From positions 1 to 34,608 of the forward strand of contig WLHW01000003.1 in assembly GCA_009702525.1 (NCBI GenBank): DNA of 34,608 nt, written 5' to 3'. The stretch is from Actinomycetota bacterium. Its GTDB lineage: Bacteria > Actinomycetota > Actinomycetes > Nanopelagicales > Nanopelagicaceae. Position numbers and translations under genes: made by a program. Below are positions 27,346-34,291 of this stretch, piece after piece. Below the pieces are notes generated by a model, which made no database searches, was not told the origin of the DNA, and was given only the letters and a program-made list of their open reading frames with translations. Position 1 is the stretch's first letter; every line of letters starts with the position of its first letter.

Positions 27346-28292
27346 TATGCGGCCACCCTTTCAATTGCACGAAGTCGAACCGAGGCCGAACGGGAATTTT
27401 CTTCTAACTCTTTTTCTGATGGACTTTCACTGCCTCGAATCACTAGTGAGAACTTTGCAGCGAATTCAGGAAGTTCAAATGGGAGATCTCGAGGAGTACC
27501 AGATTTTGTTGATGCAACAAAAAGCTCTTTCACTATGCGATCTTCAAGTGACTGAAACGACATAACAACTAAACGTCCACCAACAGTTAATAGTTTGAGG
27601 GCAGCTGGCAAAGCTCTTGTTATTGCACCAAGTTCGTCGTTGGTTTCAATGCGCAAAGCTTGGAAGGTGCGTTTTGCGGGATTTCCACCGGTACGACGAG
27701 TTGCTGCTGGAATAGCATTCTTAACTAAGTTCGCTAACGTACTTGTAGAGTTCAAAGGTTTAATAGCTCGTGCTTTAACAATTGATTCAACAACTCTGGT
27801 AGCAAATTTTTCTTCGCCATACGTACGTAAAATGCGCACTAATTGCCCAGGTTCGTAAGTATTTACAATCTCAGCGGCCGTCAAAGATTGTGTACGATCC
27901 ATGCGCATATCTAGTGGAGCATCTTGCGAATAAGAAAAACCACGATTACTTTCATCTAACTGCATCGATGAAACACCAAGATCGAAAAGAGCTCCTACGA
28001 TATTGGTGTAACCAAAGGATTGAACAACCTCATCGATTGAATCAAATGTTGCATGAGCCGTATGAAGTCGATCAGCATAAGGAGCAAGACGCTCAACTGC
28101 GCGACTCAGTGCTTCTTGATCTCGATCAATCCCGATAACAGTCAGCTGTGGAAATTCTTGAAGTAGCGCCTCAGTGTGTCCACCTAAACCTAGAGTTGCA
28201 TCAACTACAACAGGATTAGTGCAGGAATTTATTGAAGGGGTCAGAAGTTCGATGCATCGATCACGCATCACTGAAATATGTGCACTTGCCAT
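27345..28292 (-). CDS. rsmH: 16S rRNA (cytosine-1402-N4)-methyltransferase RsmH (MraW)
   Basis: Methylates N4 of C1402 in the ribosomal decoding centre. 315 aa from the ATG at 28292, which has AAAGGGGG closely upstream; an in-frame TTG at 28307 would put that site inside the gene and is rejected. Visible motifs are VVDATLGLGGHTEALL (SAM binding), GALFDLGVSSMQLD, GFSYSQDAPLDMRMD, RTFQALRIETNDEL and VVMSFQSLEDRIVKE. Its position behind mraZ is universal in dcw clusters. The 163-bp leader before it holds a strongly structured RNA (see 28349-28452). Confidence 0.96.
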   Translation of the reverse strand: MASAHISVMRDRCIELLTPSINSCTNPVVVDATLGLGGHTEALLQEFPQLTVIGIDRDQEALSRAVERLAPYADRLHTAHATFDSIDEVVQSFGYTNIVGALFDLGVSSMQLDESNRGFSYSQDAPLDMRMDRTQSLTAAEIVNTYEPGQLVRILRTYGEEKFATRVVESIVKARAIKPLNSTSTLANLVKNAIPAATRRTGGNPAKRTFQALRIETNDELGAITRALPAALKLLTVGGRLVVMSFQSLEDRIVKELFVASTKSGTPRDLPFELPEFAAKFSLVIRGSESPSEKELEENSRSASVRLRAIERVAA

Positions 28293-28348
28293 CACTCCCC
28301 CTTTCAATAAACAATCCCTAACTACTTTCTTCCTTTACCTTTATTTCC

Positions 28349-28452
28349 ACTCTCATCTCTGGTCACCGCCGGCCGACGGATCTGTTTAGTAGCGGCGCCG
28401 GGGAAGGGGCGCCGATACGTTCGAAGGGTCGGCGGTGGCCACAAATGAGAGT
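28349..28452 (-). ncRNA. Structured leader between mraZ and rsmH, candidate mraW RNA motif
   Basis: Three nested stems on the minus strand: outer 8-bp ACTCTCAT/ATGAGAGT (28452-28445 with 28356-28349, perfect); middle CACCGCC with GGCGGTG and GTCGGC with GCCGAC (28437-28428 with 28377-28364, a 2-nt bulge); inner 6-bp GGCGCC/GGCGCC hairpin (28413-28408/28399-28394) with an 8-nt loop. The region is much more GC-rich than its surroundings. It starts 3 nt after the mraZ stop and lacks a U-tract, so it is not a simple terminator. The location in front of rsmH (mraW) in an actinobacterium matches the mraW RNA motif reported from comparative genomics. The function of that motif is unknown; the assignment here is by location and structure, not by covariance search. 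Confidence 0.65.
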
Positions 28453-28455
28453 CAC

Positions 28456-28887
28456 TTAGAAAAGTCCTGGAAAGACCTCCTCTGAAACATCAGCAAAACT
28501 CTTTTCGCGATCTGCTAAATATTCATTCCAAGAAGTTGCATCCCAAATTTCAACGCGAGTGTTTGCGCCAATAACAACGCAATCTTTTTCAAGTCCTGCA
28601 TATGTACGAAGACCTTGTGGAATTGTTATGCGACCTTGACGATCAGGAATTTCATCGTGTGCACCTGCAAACATCACACGGCTGTAATCGCGTGCTGATT
28701 TTGCAGTGACTGGCGCTTGTTTTAGCGTCTCAGTAATAACTGTGAATTCATTTGTTGGAAAAACATAAAGACAACGTTCTTGGCCTTTAGTAATTACTAA
28801 ACCTGATGCAAGCTCTTCACGAAATTTCGCTGGAAGAATCAAACGACCTTTTTCATCAAGGCGCGGTTCGTGGGTGCCTAGAAACAT
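28456..28887 (-). CDS. mraZ: Transcriptional regulator MraZ
   Basis: 143 aa with two SpoVT-AbrB repeats: [16 protein letters not shown] (about 11-26) and [18 protein letters not shown] in the second half. MraZ forms a ring-shaped oligomer and represses its own mur/fts operon by binding repeated GTGGG boxes. It is the first gene of the long cluster ending at yggT. A purine-rich Shine-Dalgarno (AAGGGGG) lies about 9 nt before the ATG. The promoter and operator array upstream are listed separately. Confidence 0.97.
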   Translation of the reverse strand: MFLGTHEPRLDEKGRLILPAKFREELASGLVITKGQERCLYVFPTNEFTVITETLKQAPVTAKSARDYSRVMFAGAHDEIPDRQGRITIPQGLRTYAGLEKDCVVIGANTRVEIWDATSWNEYLADREKSFADVSEEVFPGLF

Positions 28888-28940
28888 TTTCCGCGCCCCC
28901 TTCCCCAGGTTCGCTAGCCGTGTGGATCCTCGGCTTAGTT

Positions 28941-29017
28941 CCCCACTTTACTCCACTTTCCTCCTTTTTCAACCACCTTTCGCCACTTTTTGCCCTTTTC
29001 CACCCACAATCCCCCAC
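28941..29017 (-). promoter_or_regulatory. Extended MraZ-box array (10-bp phased GTGG repeats)
   Basis: Read on the minus strand, GTGG cores (CCAC on plus) begin at plus positions 28943, 28953, 28973, 28983, 29004 and 29014, with degenerate members at 28963 (AAGG) and 28993 (AAGGG). Spacings are 10,10,10,10,10,11,10 bp, i.e. one helical turn each. MraZ operators usually have three or four such boxes; six clear plus two weak registers is long. Units look like AAGTGGNGNA. Confidence 0.82.
28945..28972 (-). promoter_or_regulatory. mraZ promoter embedded in the MraZ-box array
   Basis: Minus strand: -35 TTGAAA (28972-28967), 16-bp spacer, -10 TAAAGT (28950-28945). The -35 abuts the GTGG box at 28973, the spacer holds the box at 28953, and the -10 runs into the box at 28943. 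Bound MraZ would block RNA polymerase directly. The predicted leader is about 50 nt. Confidence 0.55.
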
Positions 29018-29028
29018 CTTTCAGGCAT

Positions 29029-29054
29029 AAAAAAAGACCCTCCGTAAGAGGGCC
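29029..29054 (-). terminator. Intrinsic terminator of the dnaE2-dinB-DUF3040 operon
   Basis: On the minus strand a 7-bp stem GGCCCTC/GAGGGTC (29054-29048 with 29042-29036, one G-T pair) with a 5-nt loop is followed directly by seven Ts (29035-29029). It lies 18 nt after the DUF3040 stop and just before the MraZ-box array, so it insulates the cell-wall operon from the SOS-type operon. Confidence 0.9.
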
Positions 29055-29071
29055 TTGTCACTGGTTATCGG

Positions 29072-29425
29072 CTACTGATTATTGCGCTTATCCCAACGGG
29101 ACTGCAGTTTTGAGTTCAAACCTGGCGCTGTGCGAGCGCGCTTCTGCTTACCTGAGCCCGAGATAGCTCCGACAGATGACAGGGCCAGGATGATCCCAGC
29201 CAAAGCGATGACAAAGCCAAGGACTCCAACTGGCGTCATTTTGGCGATGAGGCCGGTAAAGAGGACTGCGATTCCCAAAAGAACAAGACCTAACGCGGCC
29301 AGAGTTCTGGAGCGCCGTGGAGAAGGCCCGCTGCCAGAGAGCGCGGAAAACAGGCGTGGGTCTTCAGTTAATAGCGCTGCCTCCATCTCCTGGAGCATTC
29401 GCTTCTCATGATCTGATAACGGCAT
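29072..29425 (-). CDS. DUF3040 family membrane protein
   Basis: 117 aa. The N-terminus MPLSDHEKRMLQEMEAALL is the signature of DUF3040, a family limited to actinobacteria. A basic linker (SPRRSR, about 35-40) precedes two membrane segments (about 41-60 and 66-84) and a basic C-terminus ending SRWDKRNNQ. Function is unknown. It starts 32 nt after dinB and ends at a strong terminator, so it may be co-transcribed with the SOS cassette. In many actinobacteria DUF3040 genes lie near mraZ, so the link to dinB may be positional only. Confidence 0.88.
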   Translation of the reverse strand: MPLSDHEKRMLQEMEAALLTEDPRLFSALSGSGPSPRRSRTLAALGLVLLGIAVLFTGLIAKMTPVGVLGFVIALAGIILALSSVGAISGSGKQKRARTAPGLNSKLQSRWDKRNNQ

Positions 29426-29457
29426 GGGTCAACAATAGAAGGTTTTATGCTGCCCCG

Positions 29458-30627
29458 CTACTCGTCTTCGTGGCCCTTGATGAGTCGAGCCGGACGCACA
29501 CTGCCTGCACCAAATCGCGCCCTGGCTCTATCTATAGCCCCATCGGCCTGGCGCCATCCGCTCTCTCGTGCGCCTAAGACCATCTGCTCAGGCGCCCCAC
29601 TGCTTAAGTTCTCTAGCGAAACACCAACTAAACGCAGGCGAGCTCTTTCAATTTTGAGTGCCTTATACAGACCCTTCACGACCTCGTATATCTCCTGGGT
29701 TCCATCTAAGGGCAGAGCAAGAGTTTTGGATCTATTGATAGTAGTGAAGTCGGCAAAACGAACCTTGATCGAAATGGTCTTGGCAAATAAATCTTTATCG
29801 CGCAATCTGGCCGATGCCCGTTCTGTTAATCGTAAAAACTCCGTCAAGATCTGAGCGGGATCATCTAAGTCTTGAGGAAACGTCTCGGCGGCACTAATAC
29901 TTTTTTCGGCATCGTTAGGTGAGACATCTCGATAATCTCGACCCCATGCCAATTCATAGAGGGAAGCTCCACTGGCTTCACCTAATGCACGAATAAGAGT
30001 TGCACGTGGCACATTCGCTATGTCCTCAATTGTTCGAAGACCTAAGCGTTCTAATGTCTCTGCAGTCTTAGGACCGACTCCCCACATTGCTTTGATTGGT
30101 AAGGGATGCAAGAAAGTAAGAATGCGATCGGCAGTAATCTCCAACATCCCATCTGGTTTGCAGTGTTGAGATGCAAGTTTTGCAATGAACTTTGATGGTG
30201 CAATTCCAACAGAACATGTGATTCCCTCTTGCGATTCAACTTTGGCACGAATTGCCGCCGCGATTTCGCGCGGAGTACCTAATAAACGTTGTGCTCCACT
30301 GACATCTAGGAAAGCTTCATCCAATGAGATGGGCTCCACCCAAGGTGTAAAACTTTCAAAAATCTCCATAATGTGGCCAGAGACTTCTTGGTATCTAGGC
30401 ATATCAACAGGGAGAAAAATCGCATGAGGTGCTAACCGTCGTGCGCGACCTACTGGCATCGCTGAGTGGATTCCAAATTTGCGTGCTTCATAATTTGCCG
30501 CAGATACAACACCACGTGCGCCCATTCCAATGACAACTGCCTTGCCTTTAAGTTCGGGATTATCGCGCTCGGCAACGGAGGCAAAGAATGCATCCATATC
30601 CACATGCAGGATTGAGGCCGATGTCAT
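29458..30627 (-). CDS. dinB: Y-family DNA polymerase IV (DinB), catalytically intact
   Basis: 389 aa translesion polymerase. The catalytic carboxylates are D10 (HVDMDAFFASV) and D103-E104 (SLDEAFLDVSG), so this is an active Y-family polymerase and not the inactive ImuB found beside DnaE2 in mycobacteria. Palm/fingers, thumb with HhH motifs (IKAMWGVGPKTAETLERLG) and the little-finger domain are present. QMVLGA about 40 residues before the C-terminus is a candidate sliding-clamp motif. The ATG overlaps the dnaE2 stop by 4 nt (ATGA), so the two polymerases are made together, presumably after DNA damage. Confidence 0.93.
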   Translation of the reverse strand: MTSASILHVDMDAFFASVAERDNPELKGKAVVIGMGARGVVSAANYEARKFGIHSAMPVGRARRLAPHAIFLPVDMPRYQEVSGHIMEIFESFTPWVEPISLDEAFLDVSGAQRLLGTPREIAAAIRAKVESQEGITCSVGIAPSKFIAKLASQHCKPDGMLEITADRILTFLHPLPIKAMWGVGPKTAETLERLGLRTIEDIANVPRATLIRALGEASGASLYELAWGRDYRDVSPNDAEKSISAAETFPQDLDDPAQILTEFLRLTERASARLRDKDLFAKTISIKVRFADFTTINRSKTLALPLDGTQEIYEVVKGLYKALKIERARLRLVGVSLENLSSGAPEQMVLGARESGWRQADGAIDRARARFGAGSVRPARLIKGHEDE

Positions 30628-33600
30628 ATTGCCAGCGTACTTTCTTTAGCCCGCCAACTTTCATATGCCGCGCGTAAATCCCATGCACCTGTGCCCCGGA
30701 TTGAAATCCCACGCGCGCCTGTGCGGCGAGTCTGCCCTCTAACCAGTAGCAGGGATGTCGAATACAGCGTGCTGGCGTAATCTGCTTGCATATCAGTGAA
30801 AAAAGCTGAATCGCTACAGCCATATCCATCATCGAGAGTTAAGAAAATTACACGCTTTCCTGATCGCACTGGGGGTGTCTGCAGTGCAACTTTGATGCCG
30901 GCTACAAGGACACTAGAACCAGAGCGTTGAGTAAGTAACTGAGATGATCTCACCGCCCCGATAGCGTTGAGAAATTCACTATAAAACTCAATGAGGTGCG
31001 CGGACATGTCGATACCTAAGCGCTCTACTTCGTGACGGACCATTTCTGCTGGCTTCATATCGGGTAGGCCGCTACTAATCAGAGCGGGGGCTGCAAAAGC
31101 TAAGTTCATCTGCGCCCCAGAAATAGTTTTACTTGGAGAGCGTTGCAAGTCAGAGAAATGTAATAAGAGATCGCGACGATTGACATCGGTATGCAGGCGA
31201 TCAAATGCACCAGTTAATATCGCACTCTCTGTAACCGGTGCGCTACTTCCAGAGCGATGAACAAAATCACCGAGATCGGTATAAGGGCGACCGGCAATAA
31301 TTGATCTGATTTCTCCATCACTGATCTTTTCAATAGTCGATAGCGCTATGCGAATAGCAGCACCTTGATCTTCAACCCGGTATACCGAATCAGACTCATT
31401 CACATCTAAGGGTGCAACAGTGATTCCCATCTGGCGTACTTCATCAACGATTAAACGTTTGGGGTACATGCCAGGATCATGCGTAAGTACTCCAGCTAAA
31501 AAAGCTGCAGGGTAATGTGTCTTGAGCCAAGCCGATTGATATGTAGGTAGCGCAAAGGCTGCAGCATGTGCTTTGCAAAAACCAAAGGATGCAAAGGCGC
31601 GTAGTAAATCCCAAATCTGAGTAATAATTCCCAGCTCATAACCCTTTGCCGTTGCAGCAGGGAAGAACCAATCGCAGACTTCTTGCTGACCCACTTTGTC
31701 TCCCAAGGCGCGGCGTTTTTCATCTGCGCTAGCAAGGGATGCACCAGTCATCGTTGCAATGATTTCGATAACCTGTTCATGGAAAACAACTACCCCTTCG
31801 GTATCACGCAAAATCTCATAGAGATCAGGGTGAATTATCTGGGCTGGGCTCCACCCATGCCGGGCCTTTAAAAACGGCGTAATCATGTCGCCTTTAACTG
31901 GGCCGGGTCTAAAAAGTGAGATATCGATAATTAAATCGGTAAAAGTTTTGGGCTCTAACTTTCCAACTAACTCACGCTGGCCTGGACTCTCTATCTGAAA
32001 CATACCGAGGGTTCGCGTTGATTGGATTAAATCAAATGTTGCCGGGTCATCTATTGGCACAGTATCAATATCAACTTTTTCATTCTGGGCACGTTCGATT
32101 TCAGTCAGTGCATATGAAATTGCCGACTGCATGCGTACACCTAAGACATCTAGTTTTAATAAGCCAATGGCCTCAACGTCATCTTTATCAAAGACCACCA
32201 TGGGGTAACCGCTAGCACTAGCCATCAGTGGGGTGCGATCTAATAAACCGCCATCAGATAAAACGATGGCACATGGATGCATCGCTAGGTGTCGCGGTAG
32301 ACCATCAAGGCGTTGAGCAAGTGCAATCGTCATGGCAGTCAACGGCGCTGAAACGTTGAGAGATTTTAACTCCGGTAGGTTTTCGAGAACGCTAGAAATA
32401 TTGCGCGCACGCACATGTGGCATTGACTTAGCAAGTAAGTCAATCTCCATCGCGGGCAAACCAAGTGCTGCACCTGCATCTCGAATTGCATGGCGAGCAC
32501 GATAGGTATCGACCATTGCAACAGTGGCGCACCGTGATTGATTATTAGGTGTATCCCAGTTGGTATCACCGTAGCGTTTAAAAACCATGTCATAGATCTC
32601 AAGGCGACGGTGTGATTCAACATCGATATCTATGTCAGGCAAAGCTCGACGCAATGGCGAACAAAAACGCTCCATTAATAAGCCGTGCTGCATCGGTTCA
32701 ACACCAGAGATTCCAAGTAAATGGCAGATCAGTGAGCCCGCACCGCTGCCGCGTGCAGCAACGCGAATACCAGCACTTCGTGCCATGTCACAAATATCGG
32801 CAACAGTTAAAAAATACGATTCAAAACCAAGGGTTGCAACCGTGGCTAGCTCATCATCTAAACGCAGGCGCGCACGCTTAATAGTTGTGGCATCGCTATA
32901 GCGCCAATTAATACCGGCCTCGCTGCGCGTGCGTAAAAGTGTACGCATCTGATGTGCTGATTCAGCACCAACAACGTGTGGCTCAGGTAAGTGCGCACCT
33001 CCCAAGCCAATATCGCGTGCAGGTGATAACAGACAACGCTCGGCCCACTCTCTAGTCGTTGCTAGTAGTTGCCGCGGTGTGCGCTCACCTGCGGCGCGTG
33101 CAATTTCAGCGGCCAAAGTAATCATCTCGTCGCCAGATTTTAAAAAGCCTTCAGCATTAGTGCGTTCAACGTGACGCGGGTGCAGCGGTACTAATTGACG
33201 AGCGCAATCTAAGACATCTGCTACAGGTCCATCGATACGATCTCGCATGCGAACCGCATTTGTAATAACTGCATCGATGTCATGATCTCGCGCAAAAATT
33301 AATGACTTAGCGGCCTGCGATGTAGAACGTGGGCCCTTACCTGCAGCTAAATGCGATATGCACTCAATTGCATTACCAGCAAATAAATCGCGTGTCATAT
33401 TAAATATCGTAAAAGCAGCATCACTACGGTTATCGGTTAATAATCTACCCGCAGGTGATTCAGGTCCGTGTAGTGCATAAAGATTTGAGCTGTAGTGACT
33501 AAAGCGCTGTAAGAATTCAAGGGTCATAATCGGATTACGGGTATCGCTCACCATCGCCAGCGATGTCAGCAGGCGACACAGCGAGCGCCATCCTCCATCA

Positions 33601-33851
33601 CTGTGCGCCAACAACGTAATACGATTTTTTGGGCTGCCAATATCAATTCCTAGATTGACTCCAATAATTGGTGCGATGCCAAAATCAACACAACTCTGTG
33701 CAAAGCGAACCGCGCCTGCTAAGCCATCACGATCAGTCAGGGCTAGTGCAGGCATTTCAAACTCTGCAGCCCGGGCAACTAAATCTGCTGGTTGTGTGGT
33801 GCCGTATTTAAGTGAGTATGCACTTGCAACGTTCAGGTGTATGAAACTCAT
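30624..33851 (-). CDS. dnaE2: Error-prone DNA polymerase DnaE2 (ImuC)
   Basis: C-family polymerase for damage-induced mutagenesis. 1075 aa from the ATG at 33851, which overlaps the DUF6504 stop by 4 nt (ATGA); a GTG at 33869 would add six residues. Polymerase aspartates are D406 and D408 (PDIDID) and D568 (LLKLDVLG). The PHP domain is degenerate: the HxHxxYS pattern reads HLNVASAYS and TDHG reads TDRDG, as in other DnaE2 proteins, so PHP proofreading should be lost. QMNLAF at 914-919 matches the QxxLxF clamp-binding motif. It stands between DUF6504 and dinB in an SOS-type operon; no imuA or imuB is present in the window. Confidence 0.95.
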   Translation of the reverse strand: MSFIHLNVASAYSLKYGTTQPADLVARAAEFEMPALALTDRDGLAGAVRFAQSCVDFGIAPIIGVNLGIDIGSPKNRITLLAHSDGGWRSLCRLLTSLAMVSDTRNPIMTLEFLQRFSHYSSNLYALHGPESPAGRLLTDNRSDAAFTIFNMTRDLFAGNAIECISHLAAGKGPRSTSQAAKSLIFARDHDIDAVITNAVRMRDRIDGPVADVLDCARQLVPLHPRHVERTNAEGFLKSGDEMITLAAEIARAAGERTPRQLLATTREWAERCLLSPARDIGLGGAHLPEPHVVGAESAHQMRTLLRTRSEAGINWRYSDATTIKRARLRLDDELATVATLGFESYFLTVADICDMARSAGIRVAARGSGAGSLICHLLGISGVEPMQHGLLMERFCSPLRRALPDIDIDVESHRRLEIYDMVFKRYGDTNWDTPNNQSRCATVAMVDTYRARHAIRDAGAALGLPAMEIDLLAKSMPHVRARNISSVLENLPELKSLNVSAPLTAMTIALAQRLDGLPRHLAMHPCAIVLSDGGLLDRTPLMASASGYPMVVFDKDDVEAIGLLKLDVLGVRMQSAISYALTEIERAQNEKVDIDTVPIDDPATFDLIQSTRTLGMFQIESPGQRELVGKLEPKTFTDLIIDISLFRPGPVKGDMITPFLKARHGWSPAQIIHPDLYEILRDTEGVVVFHEQVIEIIATMTGASLASADEKRRALGDKVGQQEVCDWFFPAATAKGYELGIITQIWDLLRAFASFGFCKAHAAAFALPTYQSAWLKTHYPAAFLAGVLTHDPGMYPKRLIVDEVRQMGITVAPLDVNESDSVYRVEDQGAAIRIALSTIEKISDGEIRSIIAGRPYTDLGDFVHRSGSSAPVTESAILTGAFDRLHTDVNRRDLLLHFSDLQRSPSKTISGAQMNLAFAAPALISSGLPDMKPAEMVRHEVERLGIDMSAHLIEFYSEFLNAIGAVRSSQLLTQRSGSSVLVAGIKVALQTPPVRSGKRVIFLTLDDGYGCSDSAFFTDMQADYASTLYSTSLLLVRGQTRRTGARGISIRGTGAWDLRAAYESWRAKESTLAI

Positions 33852-34129
33852 ACCGATCGGATAATCCACTGACCGCTAAGCTCATCGCGTTCGAGTTCAA
33901 ATGTTGTTAGCGAGCCAATAGGTGCAGCTTCTACGCGCCATACCGCTCGGGCTTGATCATCAGGGCGATACTTGCCATCACTAATTCGGTTCCACCATCC
34001 CCCGGCTTCACACCACCTGGATAACACTGCATGGATACGAAAGCGCCTGCCCTTGAAAGTAAATTCAATCGGCGTTGTTGCACCATCGATCGTGACATCG
34101 TGGGCGGGGTTAATCTGCGGGACTGACAT
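33848..34129 (-). CDS. DUF6504 family protein linked to DnaE2
   Basis: 93 aa from the ATG at 34129. A small protein with a compact aromatic core (FTFKGRRFRIHAVLSRWCEAGGWW, shown here only as FTFKGRRFRI and SRWCEAGGWW) and ending ERDELSGQWIIRSV, the pattern of the DUF6504 proteins that accompany imuB/dnaE2 in actinobacteria. Function is unknown. A longer frame from a TTG at 34207 would run across the LexA box and promoter, so it is rejected; a TTG at 34138 is a possible alternative start because AAGGAG lies close to it. It is the first gene of the SOS-type operon and overlaps dnaE2 by 4 nt. Confidence 0.8.
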   Translation of the reverse strand: MSVPQINPAHDVTIDGATTPIEFTFKGRRFRIHAVLSRWCEAGGWWNRISDGKYRPDDQARAVWRVEAAPIGSLTTFELERDELSGQWIIRSV

Positions 34130-34161
34130 CGCGGGCAAAGACTCCTTCAGGCTGTGGATAT

Positions 34162-34177
34162 TCGAACAGGTGTTCGA
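34162..34177. promoter_or_regulatory. SOS/LexA box, exact actinobacterial consensus
   Basis: TCGAAC-AGGT-GTTCGA is a perfect inverted repeat matching TCGAAC-N4-GTTCGA, the LexA box of mycobacteria and relatives. It lies 32 nt before the DUF6504 ATG and touches the -10 hexamer, so LexA binding should shut off DUF6504-dnaE2-dinB until DNA damage. Confidence 0.93.
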
Positions 34178-34207
34178 AAAATACTCCCCTGGGCTGACAA
34201 AAGACAA
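34178..34207 (-). promoter_or_regulatory. Candidate promoter of the DUF6504-dnaE2-dinB operon
   Basis: Minus strand: TTGTCT (34207-34202), 18-bp spacer, TATTTT (34183-34178). The LexA box starts at the next base, covering the expected transcription start. The predicted leader is about 40 nt and includes GAAGGAG as a ribosome binding site. Confidence 0.5.
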
Positions 34208-34231
34208 GTGGTGGCGCGTGTCGGCTCTATA

Positions 34232-34253
34232 AGTAGTTGAAATTTCAACTACT
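34232..34253. promoter_or_regulatory. Perfect 22-bp palindrome upstream of the doxX gene (candidate MarR-type operator)
   Basis: AGTAGTTGAAA followed by TTTCAACTACT is a perfect inverted repeat without spacer, centred 50 nt before the doxX ATG. TATAAG at 34228-34233 or TTGAAA inside the palindrome could be promoter parts, so a regulator bound here would control doxX. Size and symmetry resemble MarR-family operators; the regulator gene is not in the window. Confidence 0.6.
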
Positions 34254-34291
34254 ATGCACCATACAACGTATTCATCAACCTAAGGAGTCCC

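Noticed and set aside
28394-28413. GGCGCC hairpin as a terminator between mraZ and rsmH
   Set aside because: There is no U-tract, and the hairpin is nested in two further stems. A structured leader is a better reading.
29458-30627. Annotation of the Y-family gene as ImuB
   Set aside because: ImuB lacks the catalytic carboxylates; this protein has D10 and the SLDE motif with D103-E104.
34130-34207. Extended N-terminus of the DUF6504 gene from a TTG at 34207
   Set aside because: The extra 26 codons would span the promoter and the exact LexA box, so they are control sequence and not coding.
34232-34253. Palindrome as an attachment site or transposon end
   Set aside because: No integrase, transposase or second copy is seen in the window. 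Its place in the doxX promoter region favours an operator.
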